Source: Nymphaea colorata (taxonomy: Eukaryota > Streptophyta > Magnoliopsida > Nymphaeales > Nymphaeaceae). Taken from it: a DNA stretch of 64,000 bases. Shown piece by piece: positions 22,251 through 34,969 of this stretch. Each line of letters starts with the position of its first letter. Position 1 is the first letter of the stretch. Both the position numbers and the translations under genes were made by a program. The stretch is from assembly GCF_008831285.2 (NCBI RefSeq), contig NC_045143.1, positions 5,715,503 through 5,779,502 on the forward strand, read 5' to 3'. The notes beneath the pieces are model-generated. The model searched no databases. It was given only the letters and a program-made list of their open reading frames with translations, and was not told where the DNA came from.

Positions 22251-23161
22251 TTGTGTATAAGGTATGAACTGAACAAAATATCCTTATTAAACTAACAAAA
22301 AGAATTTTTTAAAAGGGTAAAAAAGGAATTGTGAAAAAAGTTAAAAATACCGATCCATTTAATAAATAAATTTTAAAATATCGTTCACCCCTTTGGTGCA
22401 TAATTGTTGTGCCCACACAACTCTCGATACGAGAGAAGGCGAGACCTGAAAGATAATATTTTCTCTTCTTCCGATGAAAGAAAGAACCGTTTCTGTTTTT
22501 GTGCTTCACATCTCAAGAATATATGCAGAAACAAGCGCTGTGCATTCCTGACTTCAGCATTATGATGTTTTAAAACTAGAGATTGAAATGAACTACTGAA
22601 CTCTCAAGATTATTGCGCCAACAAATTTTATACCTAAGCGTACTCCTATATCTGACCGTCAACTTCTGCAAGAGTGAAAAATCTTTGCATGGAAGGAGCA
22701 AGCAATCAGCAGGTGATCTCGTACTCGTATGATTATATATATATATGTGTGTGTGTGTTAAACTTTGGGAGTTGAAAAATCAATAAAGCTGGCTCAAACT
22801 AGCCAAGATCGATCTGAACATCGTATCAATTGATATGCTATAACTAAGGCTGCACAACAAGTCCAGCCAATTTGAACTCGTTTGTAAAAATTTGACTCGT
22901 GCTCTACTCATTTATAAATGAGTTGATTATGCATCTAAATTTATACTCGAAATGTTAAACGAGTCGAGTTTGAGTTGTAAAAACCAGACCCATGACGATT
23001 AGTCAGTTAGCTAAAAAAACCTATCTCAGCCACTAACCTACTCATAAAAATTAAATGAATTGTGGACTTGACATGTGATTTGAAATGTATTCCTTTTCTT
23101 GAAATAGTTTTGTGAGAAAATAGCTTCTTTCTTTTTGTACAACGATGTTGCTATTCTACAG
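22251..23161. other. Intergenic, no gene recognised
   Basis: AT-rich. A short (TA)n(TG)n microsatellite lies at 22734-22760. 22846-22990 resembles the GAGCTCGA-type repeat (caacaagtccagcc, then ctcgtttgtaaaaatttgac). Confidence 0.45.
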
Positions 23162-23349
23162 CAGTAGCGGAGCTGCATATAGGCTGGCGCGGGCAGTTGC
23201 TCACGCCAACAACAAAATTTTATTTACTTTTACATATTTATACATAGATTTGTTATAATTATTTACTCATTTATATATATTGTGCTACTTCAAAAATTAG
23301 AATTTTTGTAAGAGTGCCCCATTGCCAAAAGATTCTATCTCAGCCACTG
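23162..23349. mobile_element. hAT-type MITE (188 bp)
   Basis: Termini CAGTAGCGGAG and, reversed, CAGTGGCTGAG. Flanked by an 8-bp duplication with one mismatch: ttctacag (23154-23161) and ctctacag (23350-23357). CAGTGGCGGAG-like ends are common in plant hAT MITEs. AT-rich core, no ORF. Confidence 0.65.
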
Positions 23350-25064
23350 CTCTACAGCCTTCTGCATGGAGTAAGAAAACTTGGCAAGAAGGAGAATAAT
23401 ATGTCAATTTTTGATTGGGAAAAGCAGTGATATGTAAATACATGTATATGTAATTTTTGTTAAAGTTAGGGGGGCTGGTGCCCCCAACCCAACCTTATAT
23501 GTCGCTCGTATGCAATTTTAGGACTAAGTATATTTTCTTTAAACATGACTCATGATATGAACAATGAGGGGAGGGGAGGGAGAGAGAGAGAGAGAGAGAG
23601 AGGGAGAGATAGAAGAATGTCATGATATGGCGCACCCTCTCATCATATAGATGTGTGTCTTTTAACATCTATCCTTATGTTTCCAAGAAGCCCAAAATGA
23701 AATTAACATTAAACAGAACATGCATGTTTCTCTGTATAGGTTTAAAAGTAGCTAGATTAAACATTTTTAGCTTATATACAAATTATGATTCACAATTTAA
23801 AAAAAAATAAATTTTCTACATTTTCCATGTACATGTGCATGTTGAATTCATCTATAATTGGTTAAATTAGTTCAAAATGGACTTCACAAAACGATATGCC
23901 TCTAAACACCATATTTCCAACTAAAAATGGGAACAGCATGGCTGATCTTCATAGAGTAACGATCTCACGATTGCCTTAGAAGTCCTTTTAAATGAAAACT
24001 AGGTTGTGTTTGAAGCGCTGAATAAAAAAATGTGTTTTGGCAGATCATCAGTTTAAACAAAATGAGGATCTCAGTAGTGTGGATTTTATGGTCAATTTTT
24101 TTTTTTCTTTTGTAGTCCAATCTTAAATCCATGAATCTGAGATCCTAGGTATCTCATGTCACTAGGGATCTCAAATCCACTGCGAAACAAACACAACAAA
24201 ACCAAGAACTTGAATGAGTTGAACTATATGGTTCATGTTGGCTGTTTTGTTGTAGATATGGAGGATGGCATATTCTACCGGCCAATGTACGGTTGAGAGA
24301 GAGAGGCCGTTTCACTGCTAGCAGACATAAGACATAAGGTTTATCAACTTCTAAGTTATCGAGTGTGACTTGATGTAATCTTTTTGTATAAAAACACATA
24401 AATAAATAGAAACTACATGTACAATTTAAAATGTATTCATTGAAGCCACAAAGCCAATTCAAGGTTTTCATTTTAATCTATTTATTTTGCAAATCAATAT
24501 AATATTTAAAGTCATTGTCAAGTTTATAAAATCACAAATTAAAACCATATAAGCCAATAAGTAACGATATATATTTGTCAGCTAATACACCGTATCAGTA
24601 AGATAAAAAACCATACGACACTCAATTATACTTTTTCTAAACACCGATTAAAATCATGCTTTCATTTGACAAGTAAGCCTACAATGGGCATGGATCAACT
24701 CGATGTCTTCCATCTTTGACAAAGCTAGTTATATGCATGCACCACCACTGTGCATGAAATTTTGGTGCAGATCTGATACTGCCATATGTTATCGGGTCAT
24801 GAAAAACTTAACTGCCCCAGATTCAGATGATTGCTCCAAGGCCAATTAAAAATTTGTTATTTATATATTTAATATTTTATAGGAAAAAATTTCTGGCTCT
24901 GCCCCTACCGAGAAGCTTTAGTAACTGTCGGACTTACAAAGGTAATTAAAAACGTTGGATCTGTTTTCTTTCATGACAAAGACTTTCTCACTAATTTCTT
25001 TTATTCATGGTTCGCCGATGTTTATTAAGATTGACACAATGAGACACGATGAACCAACAAAAAA
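23350..25064. repeat. Intergenic and j repeat block, copy 1
   Basis: A (GA)n microsatellite at 23575-23607. From about 23900 the j block runs up to phosphorylase exon 4; it recurs at 44430-45094, 50240-51743 and 60560-61349. Markers are gacataaggtttatcaac, tggatcaactcgatgtcttc and caccaccactgtgcatgaaa. A piece encoding GRICHPPYLQQNSQHEPY (24220-24300 minus) recurs near 37320-37370 and 52990-53060, but I cannot assign it to a gene. Confidence 0.65.
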
Positions 25065-25481
25065 CTAGTTGGACAACAGTTGGATGAATTTGATCGTGGC
25101 AGAAATGGCATTTTGAGCCACAAGAGTGGAGTAAGCGTCGGCTTCATTCAAGAGGGAAGAGCCGCCGCCGGTGAGGTCGAAGAGTGACCGGATAACAATC
25201 AACGGTGCCCTCTGCTGGAGACAGATGAGAGCCACTGCAGCCCTCTCCATGTCCACTGGTGTCACGTTGAACTTGTAGATGAAGCTCCGGTAAGCAGCGT
25301 TGTCAAGGTATACGTTCGCGCTGATCCCCCTTTTCACCCTCACCATCACTGGAGCCCTTGGAAGGCAGGTTGTGGAGTTAATGCATCTCTCAAGTTTTAG
25401 GCCCTGCATTCTACCTATCAAATTATGCAAAACAAGGTTAGAACAGAAAGCTGTACATTTGAATATGGAAGCAAATATGGG

Positions 25482-25670
25482 CAGGAGTGGAGCAAAAAAA
25501 TTTTCATGAGGTGGGCCGAATTAAAGTTTCTAAATTTTGATTAGGGCTGAAATATCATTTTTCAAAATTTTTATATATAACAAGTGATTTTTTTTTAAAA
25601 TTTATACATATATATATTTTTTTGAGGTGGGGCCAAAGCCCATGTGGGCCCAACCTTGGCTCCGCCCATG
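25482..25670. mobile_element. hAT-type MITE in the exon 4 upstream intron
   Basis: Flanked by AATATGGG (25474-25481 and 25671-25678), an exact 8-bp TSD. Ends CAGGAGTGGAGC and, reversed, CATGGGCGGAGCC, the CAGGGGCGGAGCC-type terminus common in plant hAT MITEs. The orthologous insertion is present at 52164-52293 beside another exon 4 copy. Confidence 0.75.
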
Positions 25671-25916
25671 AATATGGGTGAGCGGAACAATTAACTCGGT
25701 CGCCCGGCCAAGAGCTAAAGCCTCCTCCTTCCCATTTCCACAGGATTCAGAATTATATCGATACCATGTGGCCAGATCTCCACTAGGTACCAGAGCTTAG
25801 CTCTCCACAAGTCAAACTGAAGATGCGTTGCTTTTATGCACCTCAAGCTCAGCCCGTTTGAGCTATGCTCCCTGGAGTTGAATATGGAAGCAATTACTTT
25901 AACATACAAATAATTA

Positions 25917-26380
25917 TGGGTAAATACGAGCTGAGTCGAGCTCTGCTCGATTAATGAAACTCGAGCAGCTCGAGCTCGAGAATAGCTTGACAGAACCAGC
26001 TTGAGCTCGACTCGGTAGTTACATGTAGAACTTGATCTCGACTCGATTAAAGCTCCACAAACTCGTTAATGTTTGAACCATTACTTTGCCATAAATGGAG
26101 CTCAACCCGATTAAGGCTCGACAAACTTGAATGAGCTTTTGTAAAATCTTATTTAATTAATTAATGTCAAAATACCTGTTTTCCAATTAAAAAGACAAGT
26201 CGGATATTTAAAAAATCACTACACATCTTTTTCAATCCAAGTCGATCTTTAACAGTTCGAGTTCAGTGAACTCGCACTCAACTTGATTATATGAAGGAGT
26301 CGACTCGTTAAGCAAATGACTCGGCTAGAACTCGTTCACGAGTCAAGCTCGATTAGCTCAACTTGTTGTTCACCCCTATA
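25917..26380. repeat. GAGCTCGA-rich dispersed repeat, copy 1
   Basis: Many copies of gagctcga/ctcgactcg motifs on both strands; the right end reversed reads GGGGTGAACAACAAG, like the start of the 36975 copy (agggtgaacacgagcc). Probably a non-autonomous DNA transposon; superfamily unclear. Other copies: 36975-37200 and 52470-52940. Confidence 0.6.
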
Positions 26381-27091
26381 TATAACGATAGGAAAACATT
26401 TTTAGAAAATGAAAAATCTTAAGAAAACATGCCTAACATTCAGTTGGGCATCATAAAAACAAGCTTTATGTTTGATCAACTTTCATCTAATTGGTTTTGT
26501 ATGAGCCAAAATAGCACTAGAACTACCCACTTAGTGTACCATTATCAATATACTGATCATAAACCTGCATATGAGTAATGTCTAGTTAATGTTGTATAAA
26601 AACATCAGGCGAACTAATCCAAATTTCTTTAGTTGGAAGCAGTCTCAAACTTGTCTAGTTAAATGGAAACTAATAAAAAATGAGGGTTCAAACTTAGTAG
26701 AAGTCCTTTATTCAGTTGGGCACATGGAATGTCTCCCCATCGAAGTGAAAGCAAAAACTCCAAAGGCCTCATTAGAGTCTAGTGTATGGCTTTCAATGTA
26801 CGAGATATATATATTGGTTCCACCCGACCGGCACAAGATAACACTGACCTCTAGTTCCTTGCTAAGATTGAATTAGGTTGTGTTCACAGGAACCCAAAAT
26901 GCGTGCTGTCGGACTTCAGGCATGCCGTCGACGGGGAATACGTCCTCAGGCTGATACCAAACATTGTTGAGCAGGTTGTCCCCGGTCCCTGTGATGTTTT
27001 GGGAGTCTGTAAAGTGAAGGTACCCGATGTCCCTTGTGCAGTCGCCATTTGATTCAAGTGCCAGTGCGTCCTTAGGTCCATCCCCGTACCT

Positions 27092-28019
27092 CTGTCCGAA
27101 GATACATTTAAAACCCAAATCATATTGAAATACAAACAGTAAACTCATATGGCAATCTAACATCTGAAATGGATCCAATGAGTCAACCCAGTATATGTGT
27201 GGTAATACCGGATTTGACTGGAGATAAGGAGAGTAGATTTGAGCAGAAGTCCAGTGATAACTTATTTTGGTCAAAATATCTAAATTAAATCTAATTTAAA
27301 AATAGATGTCAACTCAATACAAATCTAGTAAATCCCAGAAAACTGAGCTGATCAACGACAGATTAGATATCGTAAGATTGACAATTAATGTACTTTTCTT
27401 TGTTTAAATTTAACTTTATGCATATACTTGTAACCGTGATTTGACAAGAACAAATACATATAAAGTCAAATCATTTTTTAAATTTAAACGTTTTCTCTCA
27501 CTTATAAAAAAAATTGGCGGCTCTATTGTAACATTGAATTTTTCTTAGAAAAAAAACAACTTTCATGAAAGTAACTTGAATTACTACATTAAAACTCATG
27601 CACAGGTTGACACGTTTACATCTGGCTTTAGCAAAAAATTCTCTGACCCAAGTGGTATAAAATATATTATCATTTCTAATCAGACCCAAGTGATATAATA
27701 TATATTATCCCTTCTAATCTTCACAATTGTCAACTAAGTCCTTACAAAAATTGTCTTGGCAACTAGTTGTCAAGATTTAACGTTAATATATATAGGTGAA
27801 TTAATGATGTAGCATGTTGCCAGAGCATAAAATTAAAAATCTATCATTAAAAAGACAGTCCACAAAAGAGTAGGGGCAGTTTATGATAAGGCACTGCTCT
27901 CTCTCTCTCCCACAAAATTGTCTACATTGGATGCAGGCAATGAACAAGATATACACTCAAATCAATCTCTTTCTCTCCTATTTTGGCCTGATTCGAGAGC
28001 ATTTTGAAATACAACACTT

Positions 28020-28053
<34 letters not shown>

Positions 28054-28473
28054 AGTGTGTGTGTGTATTTATATATAGTAACTGAGGTTACGTTCTATAT
28101 CTTCGTATCCAAAAGGTTTGGACTTATCTTTACCATAGTCCACTTAATTGAATTGTATCATGTTACTTGTTTTCGGACCTCATTTCCAAAACCAAAATCG
28201 GGATCCACCTAATATAAGATCAAACATTTATAAGTGATGAGATCCGATCTTTACTGAATCTCAGTCATATATCTAACTCATATATTCTCAGTTTTGTGAT
28301 AGAATCATGTACTGAAAGCCATCGTATTTGGATTATCTTTACCAGATCCAACTAAACAGATTCAAAATTCAATTGTAAAAAGACATTAGCAAATAACTAC
28401 TAGCCAACCTTTCTTGGTGCTTTTATGCTTCTCATGATATTCTTCCTCATTAGTAAGGAAAATGCATACATAC
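27092..28473. other. Long intron of the phosphorylase-like pseudogene
   Basis: AT-rich sequence between exons 2 and 3. Contains a (TA)n(TG)n microsatellite at 28021-28066. No other gene recognised. Confidence 0.55.
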
Positions 28474-28629
28474 CTCCCAATTCCAAAGGCCAGTATGTGC
28501 CCAATACTGGGGAATGGTTACATCTCCAATCTCTAAGGCTGAGTTTGCATTTCCTGCTATCCCATAATGCACCACTCCTTTAACTTTGAACAGAGTCAGT
28601 AAAAGCTGAGTTGTTATGCCTGCATTCAC

Positions 28630-29640
28630 CTGTGACCTTCTGCCTGCAAGACAAACCATACCAGACCATGATCAGTTTTGCTTTTCTGCGACAGTTAAAC
28701 TGAATTTTTTTTTACAACAGAGTGCCTAAAACGAAAAACATAAAAGCTATGGTGTCATTTCTAAAATTTGTCTTTTAAAAAATCAGACAATAGGGTTTGG
28801 AACTAGTCATCGACGTCAGTATCAAGTTTGTGAGTTGGATTCGATTTATCGGCCAATGGCACGTCAGCTGATCCATCTCTTTATCCACTCATTTTCTATT
28901 GGGTCGGCGGTGCTGAAGTTATGTGAAAAATTTCTGGCGGCTTCGAATAGCATGGATACTTTTGGATAGTGGCCCTGAGCCCTAACTCTACATTTTGTGA
29001 CTGCAAGAAGGCTCACTTGAAGTTACAAGATTAAATAAGAAAACTGCCTACAAATCCTCAAGCTGTAATCGTTGCTGGGCATCAGGAAACCCTAGGAGAA
29101 TGTCTATAAAAGCACAACATATCTTATACTTAGAGTTAATTGTGAGATTAGCCAAGCGTGCACCTCCTAGAAGCAAATCTGAAAACTATTTATCTGCTTC
29201 TTCTTCTTCATCTGCCTATGAATACAGGATCCACTAGCTGCCTCTTCCTTGCTGCTACAGACTGTGTCTTGGTGCGTAGATACAGAGTTGTTTTAATTGT
29301 ATGTTCAAGAGGTGTAATGTGACACTCTTGAACTGAAACCCATATGAGTTTGAATGTCTTTATTTGGAAACTTGCTTTATTTGCTCTTATGAGTGATGGA
29401 TGAATTGTTAAAATAGAGTGCTAGTGGATCGTCGAGTCCTAGATAGAGGTTTTTTGTTTGCACTCACTTACAAAAAGCCTTTGTTGTCCTCCTCACTGCA
29501 AACCAAAACTTCAAAATGTAGTGCTAGAAGGCTTCTAAGGCTTTTGTTTCTCACTCGTTTTTTTTCTCTTTGTCTGTCTGAGCACCAAAACTAACACCCC
29601 ATGCTCTCTCTTTCTCTCTCTCTCTCTCCCCGCCCCCGTC
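28630..29640 (+). repeat. f/g repeat block with TATA box, copy 1
   Basis: 28650-28740 is intron upstream of exon 2, shared in reverse with 35090-35160. From about 28780 the f/g block starts; it recurs at 46050-46900 (same orientation) and at 43000-43670, 59000-59815 and 63330-64000 (reversed). It contains a TATA box, then ctgcttcttcttcttcatct and ttgctgctacagactgtgtc. No ORF is conserved. It could be an LTR or an old promoter region. Confidence 0.7.
29105..29112 (+). promoter_or_regulatory. TATA box in the f/g block
   Basis: TATAAAAG. The position is conserved in the other copies: TATATAAG at 46362-46369 (+), and TATAAAAG on the minus strand at 43400-43407, 59543-59550 and 63840-63847. In every copy it points towards the B arm of the neighbouring inverted repeat, 0.7-1 kb downstream. 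Confidence 0.5.
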
Positions 29641-31846
29641 CCTCTTTGTCTCTTGTTTACCCTTTGTTTCAATGTCTCTTGCAGGGTAAAGTTGGCAAGG
29701 GAAACGACTAATGCCTGCACAAAAACTACAGTTTTTCTGTTTTCTTTTTCTTCAACACTAACAGCAACACCCTTTTTTTCCTTTTAAGAAATGTTCTTTT
29801 ACTATTGGATGTTTGCCTTATTGACATACTGATATTACCAACTCCTGCCTTTTGCTGTGTCCCTAGTAGCTCAATTTTAAATACCCATTTGATCGTCTTT
29901 AATAAAACCAAACAAAGTAGCCTTTCTGCTTGCCATATTACAGTCCTCCATTTTAATAAAACCAAACAAAGTAGCCTTTCTGCTTGCCATATTGCAGTCT
30001 TCCATTTAGTCTTCCATTTATAGGTTTCTCCTTTCCCTTCTGATTGTGCACAATAGCTAGGGAAAGCCCGAGGAGGATTTGGAAGAAGATTTGCATTCGG
30101 TTTTTGTGATTCAAGCGAGGACAGCCTCGATTGCTTTGATGCAGAGGACTGTTGCAGAGGACTGTTCATGGCACTCTCCTTTGAATCCCTTTGATTCTAA
30201 TGAGGACTCTCGTAATGATAAATATAGCTACTCGGGTGTCTTTGATCTTGAAATGGGTGGGACGTAGACATCTCTAATTTATTTTTTGTCCCTCTTTCTT
30301 TCCTCTTCCTTCTTTTTCTCCCTCTGTTTTTTTTTCTTTTTCCTTTTTTTTAGAAATATCTTCATCGGTTATTTTTTTTTTTTTCCGGGGGTTAAGTGAA
30401 GCAGGTTTCCATCTTCACACTTTTTTCTACAGTGTTGATGCATTAAATTCGAGGTTTGGTGCATGTGGTGGTGGTCATCGTGGTCCCTTGTGATGGCCGT
30501 CGTGTTGGCGATGATTTCGTTGATGGAACGGCGGAGATGGCGTTCCGCTTCTCCTTTCCCGATGTCTTCCCTCCCTTCACAGGCCAAAGTTCCAACCAAC
30601 CCTTGACCTAACCGCAAAACATCTCTTCCTTTTTCTCTGTCTAAAAGGAGGGGAGAGGAGGAAGGAATATCTGATCCGGGATCTATAAACGTACTATTCT
30701 TAATGCTTCTGCGCATCTGATGGTTTTTACGGTTTTTCCTTTTTCGTGATCTGTTTTCTTTCTTCCCCTCTCTATATCTCTCTGTCAGAATGAGAAGAGA
30801 GAGAGGGAAGATGTTTGGGCGCAAGCTAGGAAATAACGGGTTTGCTGTTTTATAGTTCTAGGAGGGCATCCTTTCTATTCTGTGCTGGTAGTTTGTTATT
30901 TTTCTTTCCCTTTTACTTCCTTTTGCCGAGAAAGAGAGCGGTGGTGCTGATGGGTGTCATTCATTTTTTTATTCATTTTTTTCCCTCGTCGAAGAGAGCA
31001 CCACATATCAAAAGAAAAGGAAAGGTGCACTTCTTGACGAGGGAAAAAAATGAATGGCACCCATCAGCGCCACCATTCTCTTTCTCCCCAGAAGGAAGTA
31101 AAAGGAAAAGAAAAAAAAAAAAAAAAAAACCAACAGACAAGAGGAAGAATGCCTTCCTGAAAAAATGAAACAGCAAAACCGTTATTCCCTTGCTTCTGCC
31201 CAAAAATCTTCCCTCTTTCTCTTCTCACATAAGAGAAATAAAAAGGGAGAAGAAAGAAAACAGATCACCAAAAAGGAAAAACCGTAAAAACCATCAGAGA
31301 TGCAGACAAACAAAGCATTATCAATAGTACGTTTATAGACCCCGGATCAAATATTCCTTCCTCCTCTCCCCTCCATTTAGACAGAAAAAAGGAGAAATGT
31401 TTTGCTGTTAAGTCAAGGGTTGGTTGGAACTTTGGATTTCTCACACAGAGGGGAGGGGCGAAGCATAACGCCATCTCCGCCATCCCATCAACGAAATCAT
31501 TGCCACCACGAGGGACCACGATGACCACCACCACATGCACCAAACCTCGCATTTGCATCAACACCGTAGAAAAAAGTGTGAAGATGGAAACCGGCTCCTC
31601 TTAACCACCGGAAAAAAAAAAAAAACCGATGCAGAAAAAAGGAAAAAGGAAAAAAAAAAAACAGAGGGAGAAGAAGGAGGAAGAGGAGAGAGAAAAAAAA
31701 GAGTAGAGATGTCGACGCCCCACCCCTCTCAATATCAGAGACATTCTAGTAGTTATATTCATCATCATAAAGCCCCCGTTAAAATCAAAAGGATTCAAAG
31801 GAGAAAGTCATGAATGGTCTTTTGCATAAGAGAAACTGAGGCATTA
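29640..31846. repeat. Inverted repeat IR-2 (B arm, central foldback, truncated A arm)
   Basis: B arm 29640-30268 with the acidic ORF, whose start codon is ATA (30053-30055) instead of ATG. A arm 31711-31846 is cut short and joins directly to block c, so exon 1 is lost. Instead of the usual ~40-bp loop, the centre holds the foldback 30269-31710. A short duplication is seen in the B arm around ttttaataaaaccaaacaaa (29897 and 29951). Confidence 0.8.
30269..31710. repeat. Foldback element, arms ~0.7 kb
   Basis: Left tagacatctct... and right ...agagatgtcga are outer ends. The arms pair along their length: for example gtttccatcttcacactttt (left) with agtgtgaagatggaaac (right), and tgcatgtggtggtggtcatc (left) with gatgaccaccaccacatgca (right). 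The centre is near 30995 (ttttttccctcgtcgaagag against cttgacgagggaaaaaaatg). Arms differ by indels in A/T runs. No transposase. It may be a foldback transposon or extended inverted-repeat sequence lost from the other copies. Confidence 0.8.
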
Positions 31847-31849
31847 CAA

Positions 31850-31965
31850 GCAAAGTCCGTTCACAGTCATTCCCGATCGTATACACGCCACTGGAAGCCA
31901 CCACATCCCCATTTTCCAGCTGAAAATGAGCAAGAGATCCCATCACCAGGAGCAATTCCATGCAT
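31850..31965 (-). pseudogene. Block c, truncated copy
   Basis: KRCMELLLVMGSLAHFQLENG then DVVASSGVYTIG, followed by a frameshift; the 3' end and donor are lost at the junction with the A arm. Shows a deletion joining IR-2 to block c. Confidence 0.5.
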
Positions 31966-32059
31966 CTTTTACATGCAAAGATATATGTGTGTGCCTTTTC
32001 CTACGAGAATCAGGAACATCACATTTTCCTTTCTATTCTGTGGGAAAGGGTGATCTGGG

Positions 32060-34930
32060 GAGTTGGATCTGCTCATGCTCACAGATCTTATGAATAAAGA
32101 TAAGTTTTAAATAGATGTCATGAAATGAGAAGATGATGGCTCCATACCACGAGAGACTTGACTGGGGGCTCCTCAGGATAATATTTTCTCTTTCGATGAA
32201 CTCATGATCCAATGCCTTAAACCATCAAACCATGACCCATCAAAATGACAAAAACACACACGAATGAGAGACGCATGGTGACCGGTGAAACTCATTCCGA
32301 TCAAGGGCTTTTGGCCTTCTACCTAGAATCCAGGTGAAATTGATCAAATGGGCGCTAATGTGTTTTCAGAAGTGAATCATGCAACCTTTTATACTCCAAT
32401 ATGAAGGTTTCATAGAAAGAAAGAACACCCACAGTTAGCCCTCTGAGGTTTTAATGTTATTGCTAATTAAGAAATTGCAGCACTTGTCTTTAGGATCTAT
32501 CTGAAATTGGTCAATGGCCAGCTTTTTGTGCTAGAAAATTACTTGATTATTTTAGTTACCTTTTTGTTGGTTGATATAGTTAGTAAAAATGGACTCACAT
32601 TGGCAAATATTATTTAGCATAAATTTGAATTTAAGGATTTTTGGATTCCTTAAGTTTTGGGTCCAGGGATTGCAATTTTTCCATTAGCTGAAGAAAGGAA
32701 AAATATCCCAAGATATAAAGAATCAACGTCCTGTCCATTGTATTTTAATGAAGACTCAAAACATGCTTTCCTCTACTAGCCAATTACGAGATTAGCTTCT
32801 TCATTTGGGATGGTGAAGCAAAATTGGAAAAGAAGATGATGGGTTTGAAAAATTAAGCTGGAAGGACCTAATTCCTAGAATAGGTAACGAGGCAGAGATT
32901 ATCATGGGACAAAAAAACTCATAATATATAAATGATAATATTACTAGATGCTTTCGTTAAGAGTAAAATGGGCTCGGCACATTTTGAGGGCCTATTCTCA
33001 TGATTAAATAAGCTAAGTAAATAATCTTATATGGGCGGAGAGAATCTGCTCACTAAAAATGCCATTGTCATCTTTTTATGGCCAATGACTTCACTAAAGG
33101 TTCTTTAGTGACATTGCAAATTGCTAATACGCATGTTTAATAGCACATATATGTATGACATTATTGACATTTTATGACTATTTGCAAACATCACTAAAGG
33201 CCAACTAAAGACATAATTAAAGATCTTTAGTTCATATTGCATAAAAAGTGAAAATAAATACACTATAAGAAAAACTTTTTCCTGGCAATATAAAAATTAA
33301 TGTCAATAAAATAAGATTTTGGGTCACACGAATGTGTAAGTACAATAATAACAAAATGTAGAACATATAGTTTTTTTTTCCTTTTTTGGATATCCAAAGG
33401 CACATATGTACATATTTACAAAATTATAATGAAGGAATCCCAATCCCCTTTAGTGGCGTGTCATTCTCTGATAACTTTAGCCTTACTAGATGATTTTGAA
33501 GGCTGTTCCTCCACCTGTTGAGTGTATTCCAGAAATCGGACTGTAAAAACCTGCCTTGGAGGATATACACTTTCCAGTTATCGCCCCAATCTCTTGTTAT
33601 TTGTTTGTGAATCTTCCGTGTCCGACTGTTGCAGCTTCCTGATCACTTGATGACATGCAAACACCTGCAGATGATGGTTTCCTCCATATTCTTGCACCAT
33701 GTACTCTCCCACACTACCACTCCAGATATGTAAGAACCTTCAGAAGGGGTTGTCCGCCATGCCAACATGCCCCAACCGAAGGAGAAGAACCAGGAGAACG
33801 AGTAGCGTGTGCAGGCTATTCTCTCCATGATCCCAACCATACAGAGAAACAGTCCTTTCTACAATCGGGAAGGAGGGAGGGGGAGGAAAGGGAGAAAACT
33901 GTTGACATCAAAGATTGAGAAAAGAGACCCGAAACAGGCATAATGCCTACACTTCAAATGGTTACCAACTTACCACAATCTATCCAGTCTAGTTAACTTG
34001 CAATAAAAGCACTAAAATCGTCATGTATAGACCTGTGTAAATATATCTTTTGAGACATCAAAATGCCCTTTCTCTGCCAAAATAATCCCAGCACCATTGG
34101 CAGCATAAAGATTACCAGGTTTCTGTATTAGAACCTGCACAAATCGGATAGACATAAATACATGCATTGAAAATAACACAACAATGTGAATAGCATGGCT
34201 GATACAGTATATACAACTGTTTCATGTTTCCTTTACTCTAGGAAGCAAAACCCTATTGGTCAGACAGTCACAAACAATTAACATCTCCTGTATTATCGCT
34301 AGCACAATGCTGTTGTTCAGATAGTGGAAAAAAACCAAAGAACAGCATTTTTTATAACCTCATACTATCAATATTTTCTTGAGATTCTAGGTCAGAAATG
34401 CACAGGCACAATGCCTAGGCAGCTGCTTAAGACTACGAAACTGATGACAATAAACGTCCACCAAGGCTCACGATTTTGTTTCCCTACATTGGAAAAATAA
34501 TAGTAGATCAAAAGTTCTATTCATAAAGTTATTTGTAAGAAAACTACATATAATGTATCATTAAGGCAAAGCATGACCACAGGCAACTTAATTGCATAAT
34601 TCTATATCCAAATATACCTTATGTTCCTGTTTTAAATTTGAATGAGACTAGCTAAAGTCTTATCAACTTAAAAAGCTTGTAGAAATTTAGACAGCCACTT
34701 CTTGTTTCTCATAAAATGCAATCTACAGATGCAAATAAGACGATCAAAGAGTATATTTCCAGGTTCTACTCTTTGGGGATCACTTCATTATGAATAGAAA
34801 TTTAATTAACTTATGAAACGTTGATTTCTAAAGCATAAAAGACACACATTCTTTTTACTATTATAGTGCACCGATCTATCCTCAGAATATATATATATAT
34901 ACATAAATGTCATCACAGATATATAATAAG
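32060..34930 (+). repeat. b block copy 3 followed by a block (reverse)
   Basis: 32100-33480 is the b block (gagagacgcatggtgaccgg near 32267). 33480-34930 is the reverse complement of 38800-39660 and 54950-55850 (the a block), including atggaggaaaccatcatctg in reverse. An ORF from 33655 has no recognised domain. Near 34928-34972 a GC-rich scrap (gggtgggcgtcgggccgggc) marks another transposon end. Confidence 0.65.
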
Positions 34931-34969
34931 GGTGGGCGTCGGGCCGGGCCACCGCTGGGCTGGCCCTGG

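Larger units (their letters stand above)
25065..28629 (-). pseudogene. Bark-storage-protein/nucleoside-phosphorylase-like pseudogene, exons 2-4
   Basis: Exon 2 28629-28474 (52 codons: VNAGITTQLLLTLFKVK, HYGIAGNAN, IPQYWAHTGLWNWE) between cacag| and GAG|GTATGT. Exon 3 27091-26849 (81 codons: RYGDGPKDALALESNGD, NNVWYQPEDVFPVDG, RQHAFWVPVN) between gacag| and GAG|GTCAGT. Exon 4 25403-25065 (GLKLERCINSTTCLPRAP, YLDNAAYRSFIY, the conserved VDME, then TAG). Known family: plant PNP/UDP-phosphorylase fold proteins related to MTA nucleosidase, including vacuolar/secreted bark storage proteins. Defects: TAA at 26873-26875 in exon 3 where a Tyr is expected, loss of a residue in exon 4 (FIYKFN against FIYKKFN in the other copies), no exon 1 and no exon for the ~25 residues between exons 1 and 2. 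Introns hold a MITE and a GAGCTCGA repeat. Confidence 0.85.

Noticed and set aside
30369-31813. Several 75-150 codon open frames in the 30-31.8 kb foldback
   Set aside because: Paired sense/antisense frames with Lys/Arg- and Phe-rich runs caused by A/T tracts in the arms; not conserved between arms.
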